Assembly (NCBI GenBank): GCA_003327425.1
Contig: QOQW01000005.1
Location: 62,001-126,000 of the forward strand
Direction of reading: 5' to 3'
Origin: Candidatus Ozemibacter sibiricus
Lineage (GTDB): Bacteria > Muiribacteriota > Ozemobacteria > Ozemobacterales > Ozemobacteraceae
Length of the DNA: 64,000 nucleotides
The notes beneath the pieces were generated by a model. The model was not told where the DNA came from, ran no database searches, and worked only from the letters and a program-made list of their open reading frames with translations. Shown piece after piece: positions 28,806 through 38,491 of this stretch; positions within the stretch are counted from its first letter, which is position 1, and each line of letters begins with the position of its first letter. The position numbers were made by a program, and so were the translations under genes.

Positions 28806-29759
28806 ATGGACAACGCTTCGACCGAACTGCGCGACCGGCTGCAGGAACTGCAGCGCGTGCTCAACGCGACCTTGCTCGGCAAGCCCGAGGTGGTCGAACG
28901 GGTGGTGACCTGTCTGCTGGCGGGCGGGCACATCCTGCTGGAGGACATGCCCGGCGTCGGCAAGACCCTGCTGGCCTTCGCTCTGTCCCGGGCGGTGAAG
29001 GGCGATTTCTCCCGCATCCAGTTCACCGCTGATCTGCTTCCGGCCGACATTCTCGGCCTGCGCATCTACCGGCGCGGGGCCGAGGTCTTCGAGTTCGTGC
29101 CCGGCCCGATCTTCGCCCACGTGGTGCTGGCCGACGAGCTGAACCGGGCGCCGCCCAAGACCCAGAGCGCGCTGCTGCAGGCGATGAACGAAGGCTCCGT
29201 GACCGTCGAGCGACAGACGTATCCCCTGCCTGGCCCCTTCATGGTCATCGCCACCCAGAATCCGCGCGGCCAGCACGGGACCTACCCCCTGCCCGAGTCG
29301 CAGCGCGATCGCTTCCTGATGCGGCTGTCGATCGGCTATCCCGATGCCGCGACCGAGATCCGCATCCTGGGCGAGGTCAGAGAAACCGACCTGGCGGCGC
29401 GGATCGAACCGATCCTGGTGCCCGAGCAGGTGCTGCAGATCCAGCGCCAGGTCCGGCTGGTCAAGACGCCCGAGCCGTGCCTGGCCTATCTGGCTCGTCT
29501 GGTCGAGGCCACCCACACCCATGCCGACGTGGTGATCCCGATCAGTCCGCGCGGCACCATCGCGCTGATGCGGGCGGCCCAGGCTCTTGCCTACCTGCGC
29601 GGCCAGGCCTGGATCGACCTCGACCTGATCAAGGAGCTGGCCCCCGCCGTGCTGGCCCATCGGTTGGCCCTGCGGTGGCTGCCGCAGGAATCTCTGCAGG
29701 AAGGGGCCCCCCTGGCCTGGGTCGAGCGGGAACTGCTGCAGCGGGTTCCGGTGGAGTGA
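28806..29759 (+). CDS. MoxR-family AAA+ ATPase
   Basis: 317 residues. Walker A GVGKT (about 54-58) in LLEDMPGVGKT, Walker B VVLADELNRAPPKTQSALL, sensor 1 in VIATQNPRGQHGTYPLPESQ and the arginine-finger region QRDRF are all canonical for MoxR. MoxR ATPases act as chaperones that activate or assemble partner proteins, usually encoded beside a DUF58 protein and membrane proteins, exactly as here. No Shine-Dalgarno is visible before the ATG, which may be leaderless. It overlaps the DUF58 gene by four bases (GTGA). Confidence 0.95.
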   Translation: MDNASTELRDRLQELQRVLNATLLGKPEVVERVVTCLLAGGHILLEDMPGVGKTLLAFALSRAVKGDFSRIQFTADLLPADILGLRIYRRGAEVFEFVPGPIFAHVVLADELNRAPPKTQSALLQAMNEGSVTVERQTYPLPGPFMVIATQNPRGQHGTYPLPESQRDRFLMRLSIGYPDAATEIRILGEVRETDLAARIEPILVPEQVLQIQRQVRLVKTPEPCLAYLARLVEATHTHADVVIPISPRGTIALMRAAQALAYLRGQAWIDLDLIKELAPAVLAHRLALRWLPQESLQEGAPLAWVERELLQRVPVE

Positions 29760-30730
29760 GTCCTCGGGTCGCTCTATCCCTGACGCCGACCGGTCGGATG
29801 CTGGCCTTTCTGGCTGTCTTCGTCGGTTTCGCCGCCAACAATACGGGCAACAATCTGCTGTTCCTGGTGGTGGCCGGTCTGGTGGCCCTGCTCGCGGTGG
29901 CGGCTGGCCAGTGCTACCTGAATGTGGCGGGATTGTCCCTGGCCTGGGAAGGGGAAGCGGAAGGGTTCGTCGGGGACGAGACCAGTCTGGTCCTGCAGGT
30001 GGAGGAAGGTGGCCGCCGGTCTCGCTTCCGGCTGTGCGTCGCCCAGACCCGGTGCCTCGATCTGGCCCAGGGCGCGCGGGGCACTCTGGCCGTCCGGTTG
30101 CGGTTGCAGCGCCGCGGTCGCCACGCCGTGACCGGGTTGTCGCTGTCGTCGGTGTTCCCTCTGGGGCTGTTCCGAGCGGAGATGGCGTTGCCGCCGGCGG
30201 TGGTCTGGGCGTTTCCCCAGCCTCGCTTCGCCGTCCTGGCCGGCCCTGGCGAGAAAGCCGCCGCGCTCCGTCCCGATCTGTTCGATCAGGCGGGGGAATT
30301 CTGGATGCTCGTTCCCTACCAGGATGGCCAGGATGGGCGGCGGATCAACTGGCCCATCTCGGCGCGCAGCGAGGGGGAATGGGTGGTGAGCGCCGCCGTG
30401 CCGCGCGGGGATCCGGTGAGGGTGTGGCTCGATCCGGTGGGCCTCGTCGGCGAAGCCCTCGAACGGTTTCTCGGGCAGGTGACCGGCTTGATTTTGCGGT
30501 CACGGGCTGACCAGGCCAGTCTGTTCGTCTGGTGCACCCCGCACGGCGAGCCCAGCGGGTGGGTTTCGGTGGGCGAGGCCGGCGGCTGTTCGCGTCTGTT
30601 GCGTTGGCTGGCCGAGGTGGGGCCCGGGCCCCTGCCGCCGCCGCCGGGCGCCCTGTCCGGCGCCGGCACCGCGTTCGCCCCGCACCGGATCGATGGCGCC
30701 AGTTTCGCGCCCGAGGGAGGAGCGGGGTGA
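29756..30730 (+). CDS. DUF58 protein
   Basis: 324 residues from a GTG that overlaps the moxR stop. Two adjacent hydrophobic segments (about 13-50) anchor it in the membrane; the rest is an Ig-like region followed by the DUF58 vWA-like core with YQDGQDGRRINWPISARSEGEWVVSA, the usual (Y)xxGDxxRxIxWxxxAR site in slightly altered form. Members work with MoxR ATPases on cell-surface or secreted complexes. The C-terminal tail is Pro/Gly/Ala-rich. It overlaps the transglutaminase gene by four bases, so MoxR, DUF58 and transglutaminase are translationally coupled. Confidence 0.88.
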   Translation: MSPRVALSLTPTGRMLAFLAVFVGFAANNTGNNLLFLVVAGLVALLAVAAGQCYLNVAGLSLAWEGEAEGFVGDETSLVLQVEEGGRRSRFRLCVAQTRCLDLAQGARGTLAVRLRLQRRGRHAVTGLSLSSVFPLGLFRAEMALPPAVVWAFPQPRFAVLAGPGEKAAALRPDLFDQAGEFWMLVPYQDGQDGRRINWPISARSEGEWVVSAAVPRGDPVRVWLDPVGLVGEALERFLGQVTGLILRSRADQASLFVWCTPHGEPSGWVSVGEAGGCSRLLRWLAEVGPGPLPPPPGALSGAGTAFAPHRIDGASFAPEGGAG

Positions 30731-32778
30731 ACGGTCCAGGATGGTCGTTGGCCGCGTGCTCGGGGTGTGAACAGCGTCGGTTGGCCCCGCTCTGGTTCCG
30801 GTCGACGGTGTTGACCGGCATGGCGGCCGTCGGCTGCTTCTTGACCACCGGCTTCGGGCTGTCTCTGTCTCTGGGCTGCCTGGGGTTCGGGCTGGTCATG
30901 GCCATCTGGGGGAAGGCCCCCCACCCGCGGATCGGCTGGGTCGCCCAGGCGGCCAGTCTGCCCTGGCTGGGGCGGGCCTGGCTGCAGTGGCGGGCCGGGA
31001 CGCCAGGGATCGTCGCGCTGACCGAATTCGCCCTCGGAGTGCTGGCCCTGCAGTGGCTGCAGATGCATCGTCCGGCCGAGGCCCGGCGGGGGCTGATCCT
31101 GGCCGGCATGATCGTCCTGGCGGTGGCCGCGATGAGCATCAATTTCCTGTTCCCGCTCGGCCTGGCCCCGTTCGTCATCGGCCTGCTCTTCACGCTGTGG
31201 GGGCTGGCCGACCGGGCCGGCCGGCCGGCCGCCGCCTGTCCGATGTGGCCTGCGCTCCTGCGGGGCGGGGTGATCATGGTCGCGCTCTGGATCGGTCTGT
31301 TCTACCTTCTCCCCCGGCCCGACATTCTGGGCCTCACCTCGGGCGGGAGCAAGCAGCGTCTGCGGGGATTTTCCGAAACCCTCAATCTGGGCGAGACCGG
31401 CCCCCTCGAGGACAACCCCATGGTGGTCATGCGGGTGCGGCCTCTCGAGGCGCCCGAGCGGTTGTCCCGGCTGGTGCCGTATCTCCAGAACACGCTCCTG
31501 CGCGGGTGCTCGTTCCACAGCTATCGTCGCGGCTCCTGGTCGCGGGAGGGCTACTACGGCCGACGGTTCAACCTGCAGGAGGCGGGGGGCGAAATGATCT
31601 TGCGAGAGCAGCCCGACGACCCGCGCCCTGAGGTCGAGCTGGAGATCCTGCTGGAGGCGGTCGATCCTCCCCTGCTGCTGGTCCCGCAGCAGGCCCTGTC
31701 CCTGCGTTCCTCCTTGCGCCATCTCTGGATCCAGGCCGATGGCACCATGAGCCTGCCGGCTCGGCGAGGGGGGGTCGAGGTCTACGTGACCCGGGTCAAG
31801 CTGGGGCCGCCCACCCTCGTGGACGACGTCCCCCGGGGCATCGAATTCCCGCCGTTTTTCCGGCCCTTCCTCGATCCGGGAGACAGCAGCGAGGTGATCG
31901 CCGATCTGGCCAGCGAGGTGGCCTCCTCGACCACGACCGTCCTGGCCACCGTCCTCGCCGTGGAGCGGTTTCTGCAGACGAATTTCACCTATTCCCTCGA
32001 GGAGACCCTGAGCGGGGTGCGGGATCCGGTCTCGCATTTCCTGCTCACCGAACGCCGGGGATCGTGCGAGCATTTCGCCTCGGCCATGACGTTGATGCTG
32101 CGCCATCTGGGCATCCCCGCCCGGCCGGTCAACGGCTATCTGATGAACGAGTGGAACGAATTCGGCGGGTTCTTCACCGTCCGCCAGCGGGACGCTCATT
32201 CCTGGGTGGAGGTCTTTCTGCCCGGGCGCGGATGGACGGCGTTCGACCCCACACCGCCCGAAGACCGGCCGGGAGCGGGCGGGGCCAAGGAGGTCTGGCG
32301 AAGTCTGGTCGCCTGGCGAGAATGGTTCGAGGGATTCTGGTTCAACTACGTCTATCGCTTCGATCGCGACCTGCAGTTGGCAGGTTTTCGCCGTTTGTAC
32401 CAGGCTGTATCGCAGGGAGGGAAATGGCTGGGGTTCCTGGTGGGCGCCCTGCTCGCCGGGAGTCTGCTCTCCGTGATCCGGCCGCGACTGGGCCGCCCGC
32501 GGGCGGCCGCCCGTCCCGGCTGGCTGCCCGATTGGTATCGCGATCTCTGTCGGATGCTGCCGCTGTCCCGCGAACCCTGGGAAACGCCGCGGGAATTCCA
32601 TCGCCGGTTGCTGCGGGCCGGCCTGGTGGCTCCGGAAGATCGCCCGCTCCTGGACATTCTCGAGCGGGAAGTCGCGGCGGCGGTGTTCGGGGGCGATGCC
32701 GAGGGGGCGGCCGCCCGCGCCCGCCCGGCCGTGCGCGACCTGCCGGCCCGCTGCCGCCGTCCATCTGCCGGCGCCTGA
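30727..32778 (+). CDS. TgpA-like membrane transglutaminase-family protein
   Basis: 683 residues from GTG (GGAGGAG just upstream). Five or so membrane helices fill residues 28-200. A large periplasmic part follows with a transglutaminase-like cysteine protease core: Cys447 in RRGSCEHFASAM, His491 in RDAHSWVEV and Asp507 in WTAFDPTPP form the triad. One further helix is at about 566-583, then a cytoplasmic DUF4129-type tail with PWETPREFHRRL. This is the standard third partner of MoxR-DUF58 modules; TgpA is essential in Pseudomonas, but its substrate is not settled. Confidence 0.92.
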   Translation: MNGPGWSLAACSGCEQRRLAPLWFRSTVLTGMAAVGCFLTTGFGLSLSLGCLGFGLVMAIWGKAPHPRIGWVAQAASLPWLGRAWLQWRAGTPGIVALTEFALGVLALQWLQMHRPAEARRGLILAGMIVLAVAAMSINFLFPLGLAPFVIGLLFTLWGLADRAGRPAAACPMWPALLRGGVIMVALWIGLFYLLPRPDILGLTSGGSKQRLRGFSETLNLGETGPLEDNPMVVMRVRPLEAPERLSRLVPYLQNTLLRGCSFHSYRRGSWSREGYYGRRFNLQEAGGEMILREQPDDPRPEVELEILLEAVDPPLLLVPQQALSLRSSLRHLWIQADGTMSLPARRGGVEVYVTRVKLGPPTLVDDVPRGIEFPPFFRPFLDPGDSSEVIADLASEVASSTTTVLATVLAVERFLQTNFTYSLEETLSGVRDPVSHFLLTERRGSCEHFASAMTLMLRHLGIPARPVNGYLMNEWNEFGGFFTVRQRDAHSWVEVFLPGRGWTAFDPTPPEDRPGAGGAKEVWRSLVAWREWFEGFWFNYVYRFDRDLQLAGFRRLYQAVSQGGKWLGFLVGALLAGSLLSVIRPRLGRPRAAARPGWLPDWYRDLCRMLPLSREPWETPREFHRRLLRAGLVAPEDRPLLDILEREVAAAVFGGDAEGAAARARPAVRDLPARCRRPSAGA

Positions 32779-32859
32779 GTCCCTCGGCCCGTCCCGCTGC
32801 AAAGCCGGGGTCCGGCCAGGACTTGCCAACCATGAGGATCCCGTGCCACATTCTCAGGC

Positions 32860-35109
32860 ATGCCCGCCACGTCCTGCGATATGCCCCAGACGCCTGCCGG
32901 GTCGGCCGTTGATCCCCACCGGGCCGATCGGCCATGGATCCTCCTCGGTGGGGCCGGGGCCGTGGTCGCGCTGCTGGCCACCATGGCGCCCAGCCTGGCC
33001 TGGGAGCACTACGGCGACGACGGCGGCGAGCTGACGGTGGCCGTCGCCACCCTCGGGGTGCCCCATCCGTCGGGCTACCCCTTCTATGTTCTGGTGGGCC
33101 ATCTCTTCTGCCGGCTCTTCGGTTGGCTGGGCGAGCCCGCCTTCTGCACCAACCTGCTGTCGGTGGCGGCCGGCGGCGCCACGGCGGCGGCGGCGGTCGC
33201 CCTGTCGCTGGTGGTGAATCGGCGTTTCGAGCTGGCGCTGCCGCCCTGGGCCGTGACCATCCTGGCCACCTTGGGCACTCTGGGCACGACCTTCTGGAGC
33301 CAGGCGGTCATCACCGAGGTGTATGTCCTGCACGCCGCCCTCACGCTCTGGACCGTGGCGCTGGTCGCGTGGTGGCACGAAGCCGTGCGCGAAGGCCGCC
33401 CGGCCGGCTTCTGGCTCTGGGGAGCGGGCCTGGTCTGGGGCCTGGCGCTGGGGGTGCATCTGACGGCCGGGTTCATCGCGGGCGGGCTGGCCCTGCTGGT
33501 CCTGGCGACCGACAAAACGATCTGGCGACGCCGGGTGTTCTGGGCGGCGGCGCTCACCTGCCTGGGCGCGGTGGTCCTGCTCTATGGCTGGCTGCCGCTG
33601 CTGGCGCGACGCAACGCCCCCGTCAACTGGGGCTACATCCGGAGCTGGTCCGATCTGGTCGACCATGTGACCGGGGCGCAGTACCGCTATCGCATGTTCG
33701 TCTTCACCGGACGCGATCTGGCCGAGCGGTTCCGGAATCTGTTCCTGCCGCTCCTGGCGCGCCAGTGGGGGCAGGGGAGCCTGGGCCTGCTCGCCCTGGG
33801 CCTGGCCTGGAGCCTGTGGGCCTGCACCTGGGGCGGCACTCCGGCGTCGCGGGCCTATGCGCGACGGCTGGGCGCCACCTGGCTGCTGCTGTGGACGCCG
33901 TCAGCGTTCTATTCCTTGAACTATAACATCGATGACTTGCCGCCCTACTTCACCACGACCTTCGTCTTCCTCGGCCTCCTCTTTCCGGTGGCGGCGGGGG
34001 CGGTGTCCCGGCTGCTGAGCCGGTGGAACCGGCAAGGCGGCGATCGCCTGGTGGTGGTCGGCCTCGCCTGCTTGATCCCATTGGTCGGGGTCGGGCGGCA
34101 GGTCGATCGCCTCAGCCTTCGCCACCATCGCACGGCGCGGGAGTTCGGTCGGCAGGCCTTCGCCGTCATGCCGCCCGGCAGTCTGGTCGTCAGCGACTAT
34201 GACGGTCGCACCAATGCCCTGCTCTACGAGCGCTGGCTGGGCGAAGGCCGCGAGAGCGGCACGGTGATCGTGCTGCGCACCATGCTGGCCAAGCGCTGGT
34301 ACCGCGATCACCTGCGCGATCTCTATTCTGGCGTGGCCATTCCCGAGCCGGCTCCCGGGTTCGCCGGCGCCGCCTGGGATCCTCTCTGCGATCACCTGGC
34401 CGAGCGCATCCTCCGCGACAATGCGGCCCGACCGCGGTTCCTGGTGCGCGATACCCTGCCCTTCGCTCGGCAGTGGCGCTTGGTGCCGGCGGCCGGCATC
34501 TATCGGGTCGAGGAACGAAGGCGCGACGACGAGGGGCCGCCGCGGCGCGGCCGGTTCCGGGCGGTCGATCTGGTGCCGTTCGCCAATGCCGATTACCGGG
34601 GCGATCCCTTCCTGCCCGGCTTGCGAACCGACGATGTCAACCATTTCCCTTCGCTCGGGGAAGGCGAGATCGGATCCGGGACCGGCGGGGTTCCCTTCTG
34701 GCTGCCGGCGCCGTGGGCGCGGTCCGGGCGGCCGTCGGTGATCACCACCTGCTATACCGCCGATTTCCAGGTGCGGATCCCGCTGCTGGCCACGGCCACG
34801 GTCGCCTTGCATCTGGCGGTGGCGGGCGGGGTCAGCCGGCAGGCCAGCGGTCCCCTGGCCTTCGTCCAGCCCTGGTATGAAGATGGGCCGGGGGAAGCCT
34901 TCCCCCTGACGGGGCTGCCCGATTACCGCGAGGCGCGGGAAGCCGCGCTGCGTTTCCTGCGGCTGCCGCTCGATCCGGGGCGGCGGCCGCTGACCGTCGA
35001 GATCAGGAGCGGCGGTGCGGTCACGCCCGAACCCTTCGTGCCCGGGGTGGCGGTGTTCGCCATGACCCAGGAGCTGCCGGCCTCCCTGGGCGACGCCTCT
35101 GACCGCTGA
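32860..35109 (+). CDS. DUF2723 membrane protein (O-mannosyltransferase/TMEM260-like glycosyltransferase)
   Basis: 749 residues; ATG at 32860 or 32881, neither with a good Shine-Dalgarno. The first periplasmic loop holds the DUF2723 signature DGGELTVAVATLGVPHPSGY (about residues 53-72), with the acidic pair expected for a GT-C glycosyltransferase. About ten membrane helices run to residue 420. The C-terminal 320 residues are soluble and contain a stretch (VSDYDGRTNALLY, LVRDTLPFARQW) typical of the family, then a beta-rich end. The family is linked to lipid-sugar-dependent O-glycosylation. Placed 81 bases after the transglutaminase gene and one base before the first cyclase. Confidence 0.85.
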   Translation: MPATSCDMPQTPAGSAVDPHRADRPWILLGGAGAVVALLATMAPSLAWEHYGDDGGELTVAVATLGVPHPSGYPFYVLVGHLFCRLFGWLGEPAFCTNLLSVAAGGATAAAAVALSLVVNRRFELALPPWAVTILATLGTLGTTFWSQAVITEVYVLHAALTLWTVALVAWWHEAVREGRPAGFWLWGAGLVWGLALGVHLTAGFIAGGLALLVLATDKTIWRRRVFWAAALTCLGAVVLLYGWLPLLARRNAPVNWGYIRSWSDLVDHVTGAQYRYRMFVFTGRDLAERFRNLFLPLLARQWGQGSLGLLALGLAWSLWACTWGGTPASRAYARRLGATWLLLWTPSAFYSLNYNIDDLPPYFTTTFVFLGLLFPVAAGAVSRLLSRWNRQGGDRLVVVGLACLIPLVGVGRQVDRLSLRHHRTAREFGRQAFAVMPPGSLVVSDYDGRTNALLYERWLGEGRESGTVIVLRTMLAKRWYRDHLRDLYSGVAIPEPAPGFAGAAWDPLCDHLAERILRDNAARPRFLVRDTLPFARQWRLVPAAGIYRVEERRRDDEGPPRRGRFRAVDLVPFANADYRGDPFLPGLRTDDVNHFPSLGEGEIGSGTGGVPFWLPAPWARSGRPSVITTCYTADFQVRIPLLATATVALHLAVAGGVSRQASGPLAFVQPWYEDGPGEAFPLTGLPDYREAREAALRFLRLPLDPGRRPLTVEIRSGGAVTPEPFVPGVAVFAMTQELPASLGDASDR

Positions 35110-35110
35110 G

Positions 35111-38100
35111 ATGGCCGGGGCCGAGCGGGTGGGGCCGGTGCGGTCGGCGTCGGGGGCCAGCCCTGTCCGGGTCGAAGGGGCGCTCGGGGTCATTCTCGCC
35201 CTGCTGTTGAGTTTCCTGCCCCCCCTTCTGCTGCGCTGGAATTGGGAACCCACCGCCGGGGGGGAAGCCTCGCGGCGAGCCAGCGATGAGAACTGGCATC
35301 ATGCCTCGTCCCGGCTGGCGGCCAGTCTGCGGCGCGCCTCGACCCTGCCGGCCTGGGTCCGCTTGAATGGGCAGGCGATCGGCGCCTGGGCCGAAGCGCT
35401 GTGGCGCCAGGGCGGGCGCGGCTTCTCCCCCGATCGGGCGCTCAGCCAGGCCAGGGTGCGGGGGCATCTGGCCGGACTGCCGCGCGGTCTCTGCTGGGCC
35501 TTCGTCTGCGAACCCGACCCGGCCAGCGCAGCACGCACGGTGTGGCCGGCCGCGCGGGGTCGGCGCGCTGCCTCTCCCGACGCCGGTCGCGCTGCCTCTC
35601 CCGACGCCGGTCGCGCTGCCTCTCCCGACGCCCGGGGCGGCGACCGACCGCGGCCGGCGCACCCGCGCTCGTCGTCGGTCGCCGGGCCCGGCCGCACGAT
35701 CCGCCTGTGTCGCGGGGTCGGCCTGGAAAGCGACCTGCGCAGCCTGTTCACCGCCCTGGCCGAGGGCGTGGTGCGGGCGGTGGTCGAGCAGGCGAGCGAA
35801 CCGGCCGATCGTCGGCTGGTGCGGCGGATCCAGGGCATGTTCGGGGAAGTGGTGTTCCCCGAGCTCTTCGGCAGCGATTTCCATGGGGAACCCTTCGCCG
35901 TGGTCTTTCGGGGGAAGCCCTATTATCTGGTCTGGCGCCTGATCCATGGCCCGCCGGCGCGGGCCGGCGGGCCGGCCCCCGTGCGGGGCGGGTTCTTCCT
36001 GCTCATTCCTATCCCCGCCGATCCGGCGCCGCTGGTGGCCCGCCTCTGCTTCCGCCACTGGGACCTGCTGCGGCAACGGCAGCCGATCTGGCCGGTCTTC
36101 ATCCCGCTGCCGGTCGGGGGGCGGGCAGGGTCGGCCGCCTCCGCCCGGCCGTTGTTCCATCCCCGGGTGGCGACGCGGGAGGTGCGCCGGCCGGCCCTTC
36201 GCCTGGCCCAGGACATGCCGCTCAGCCGGGGCGGTCCCGCCGAGGGGCACATGGGGCAGGTCCGGTTGCCCGGTCGGCTGGTGGGCCAGGTGCTCGATTG
36301 GGGGGCCTTCCGAGCGCGTCTTTGTCCGTTGGCCGACGGCATGCCCTATCTGGGCGTGCTGGTGGCGGCCCGGCCGTCGCCGCGTCCCGATCGGCTGCAT
36401 CGCCTGGCGAGCGGGTGGACGGTGGTGGCGGGGGCGATCTGGGGGTTGCTGGCCCTGGCCCGCCTGGCGCTTGGGCACTGGCCGACGCCGGCCTTGCGGC
36501 TGGGGCTGGCGCTGTGGTTCCTCGGACTGGTCAGTCTGCCTTTGATCTTGAGCGGGAAGTCAGGATTGATCTATCTGGCCGACCTCGGCAGCAACCTCAT
36601 GGAAACCCAGCGTCGGCGGATGGCCCGGCTCGTGGCCGGCATCGAAGCCGGCAGCGCCCGGTTGCGGCAGGTCCATCGCCAGGCCTGTCGGAGCCTCATG
36701 GCCCAGCCCGATCTGGTGGAACGCTGGCGCCGGGTGCAGACCGAAGGCGAGCCCGAAGGCCCGTTGCTGGCCGAGATGAACGCGCACCTGCGACGGCAAG
36801 GGGTCGATCCGACGGCCATTCTCGTGTTCGGACACGGCGGCTGGCATCTGGCGACGTTTTCGCCGGATCTTGGGGAAGTGGCCCGTTCTTCTCTTCCGCT
36901 CGTGCTGGACGGGTTCGCCCGGGAGATCCTGGGGCCGGTGGAGCGGGCGGGCGCCCTGGCCGCGGCGACGGTCGGGCGCATGCAGGCCCTCCATGCGCGC
37001 CGGCCCGAGTTGAAGCGTCAGATCAAAGCGCCCATGCCCGTGGTGCCGGCCATGGGCCTCGATGCCAATACCGACTACCTGCGCCGCCACGTGGGCGAAG
37101 TGCAGGAACTCTACCTCGGCCAACGCTGCTTCACGTTTTTCTTCGATCTTCTCCCTGGGCGGGCGACTCCCACCTATGCCCCCTTCATCCTGTGGAACCA
37201 TCAACTGACGGCTCGGCGCTACCTCGCAGAGGCGGTGCCGGAAGCCTGGCTGGGTTTCCTGCGCGAACGGGGGGCGGGCCTCGATCTGGCCGCCTTCCAG
37301 CAGGAGGGCAGCCAGTGGAAGCCGGTGAGCATCGCGGGCGATGGCGAAGGGTTGGTCGAATGGGCCCAGGCCTGCGAACAGCGGGTGCTCTTCTCGTCAG
37401 CCGGTGGGGCCGAGATCCTGGCGGTGCCGCTCAAAGGCTTGCCGGGGTTCGTTCTGGTCGTGCGCCTGTCGCTGGCCCCGCTTCAGGAAATTCTTTGGCG
37501 GGAGCGGTCCCTCTGGGGGGCCATCATGCTCAGCCTGCTCGGCCTGACGGTGCTGGGCGGCTACGGGCTGTCGCGCTGGCTGGCGGGCCCGGTCGTCGGG
37601 ATGACCGCCGCCTTGCAACAGGTGACCGGGGGCGACCTGGCGGTCCGGATACCCTGCGAGCGCGCCGACGAACTCGGGCAGGCCGCCGCCACCCTCGATA
37701 CCATGATCACCTGGCTGCGGGAACGGGAGCGTCTGCTGCCCTTCGTCTCGGCCAAAGCCCTCGAGGCCACCGGGTCGGGAAACCTGTTCGCGGCGGGCAT
37801 CGGGTCGGTCCAGACGGTGGCGGTGCTGGTGTCGGACATCCGCTCGTTCACCACCCTGACCGAGACGCACCCGCCGGCCGCCATCTTCGAAGCCTTGAAC
37901 GAGCATCTGGCGGCGATGGCGGCCGAGGTGCAGGCCGGGGGCGGCCAGATCGACCGCTTCGTCGGCGATGCCGTCTGGGCGGTCTTCTTCGCCGAGGCGG
38001 GGCGGCCACCGGTCGAGGCGGCGGTGGCGGCGGCCCGGGCCATGATGCGCCGCCATGCCGCGCTCAATGCCCGGCGGCAGGCGGCGGGCCGGTTCCCGTT

Positions 38101-38491
38101 CGCCATCGGGGTCGGTCTGGAGGTCGGCGAGGTGGTGGTCGGCATCCTGGGCGACCCCGGATCGCGCCTCGATTTCACCATGATCGGCGAAGCGGTCAGC
38201 GAGGCGGCCCGATGGGAAGCCGCCTCCAAGCTGGGGACCCGTTCCCGCATCGTGGCGTCGGCGCGAGTGGTGGCGGCCCTTCCGGTCGCCGAACAGGCCT
38301 GCTGGCATCGGCTTCCCGTGCCGGAAGACATCTACGAACGCGAGGCCGATCCCCCACCAGGGCCAGAGGCCGCCCAGGACCGTCCAGAGGCCGCCCAGGA
38401 CCGGTTGGGGGCTGGCCAGGGGCCGACGGGCGGGGCGGCGGCCCCGCGGGCGTCGCTTCCCAGCGATCGGGACGGAGGAGGCTCGGCATGA
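35111..38491 (+). CDS. Large membrane class III nucleotide cyclase, metal-binding partner
   Basis: 1126 residues. Membrane helices at about 22-43, 436-456, 463-482 and 800-820 divide it into two large sensor regions (44-435 and 483-799), followed by a HAMP domain (about 820-873) and a class III cyclase domain (about 900-1075). Both metal-binding aspartates are present: Asp909 in VSDIRSFT and Asp953 in RFVGDAVWAVF. The base-recognising Lys is Arg949, and the transition-state Asn is Ser1030 in FTMIGEAVSEAAR; Thr1023 and Arg1034 remain. A homodimer would therefore lack two catalytic residues per site. RAASPDAG is repeated three times near residue 155. The stop overlaps the next cyclase start (ATGA). 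Confidence 0.9.
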   Translation: MAGAERVGPVRSASGASPVRVEGALGVILALLLSFLPPLLLRWNWEPTAGGEASRRASDENWHHASSRLAASLRRASTLPAWVRLNGQAIGAWAEALWRQGGRGFSPDRALSQARVRGHLAGLPRGLCWAFVCEPDPASAARTVWPAARGRRAASPDAGRAASPDAGRAASPDARGGDRPRPAHPRSSSVAGPGRTIRLCRGVGLESDLRSLFTALAEGVVRAVVEQASEPADRRLVRRIQGMFGEVVFPELFGSDFHGEPFAVVFRGKPYYLVWRLIHGPPARAGGPAPVRGGFFLLIPIPADPAPLVARLCFRHWDLLRQRQPIWPVFIPLPVGGRAGSAASARPLFHPRVATREVRRPALRLAQDMPLSRGGPAEGHMGQVRLPGRLVGQVLDWGAFRARLCPLADGMPYLGVLVAARPSPRPDRLHRLASGWTVVAGAIWGLLALARLALGHWPTPALRLGLALWFLGLVSLPLILSGKSGLIYLADLGSNLMETQRRRMARLVAGIEAGSARLRQVHRQACRSLMAQPDLVERWRRVQTEGEPEGPLLAEMNAHLRRQGVDPTAILVFGHGGWHLATFSPDLGEVARSSLPLVLDGFAREILGPVERAGALAAATVGRMQALHARRPELKRQIKAPMPVVPAMGLDANTDYLRRHVGEVQELYLGQRCFTFFFDLLPGRATPTYAPFILWNHQLTARRYLAEAVPEAWLGFLRERGAGLDLAAFQQEGSQWKPVSIAGDGEGLVEWAQACEQRVLFSSAGGAEILAVPLKGLPGFVLVVRLSLAPLQEILWRERSLWGAIMLSLLGLTVLGGYGLSRWLAGPVVGMTAALQQVTGGDLAVRIPCERADELGQAAATLDTMITWLRERERLLPFVSAKALEATGSGNLFAAGIGSVQTVAVLVSDIRSFTTLTETHPPAAIFEALNEHLAAMAAEVQAGGGQIDRFVGDAVWAVFFAEAGRPPVEAAVAAARAMMRRHAALNARRQAAGRFPFAIGVGLEVGEVVVGILGDPGSRLDFTMIGEAVSEAARWEAASKLGTRSRIVASARVVAALPVAEQACWHRLPVPEDIYEREADPPPGPEAAQDRPEAAQDRLGAGQGPTGGAAAPRASLPSDRDGGGSA
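35564..35635 (+). repeat. Three tandem 24-bp repeats inside the first cyclase
   Basis: Unit CGCGCTGCCTCTCCCGACGC plus CGGT, three copies in frame, the third with one change at its end. It encodes RAASPDAG three times in the periplasmic sensor linker. Likely to vary in copy number between strains. Confidence 0.9.
38363..38404 (+). repeat. Two tandem 21-bp repeats at the end of the first cyclase
   Basis: CCAGAGGCCGCCCAGGACCG plus T or G, two copies in frame, encoding PEAAQDR twice in the disordered C-terminal tail. Confidence 0.85.

Noticed and set aside
30316-32829. 837-codon frame opposite the transglutaminase gene
   Set aside because: Antisense shadow; the plus strand encodes a complete catalytic triad and membrane helices.
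35401-38487. A very long open frame that runs from inside the first cyclase into the second cyclase
   Set aside because: It is the second cyclase's frame, open upstream by chance in high-GC DNA. The upstream part gives Gly/Arg/Pro-rich nonsense, while the first cyclase in another frame has real domains. The true start is the ATG at 38488 with GGAGGAG.
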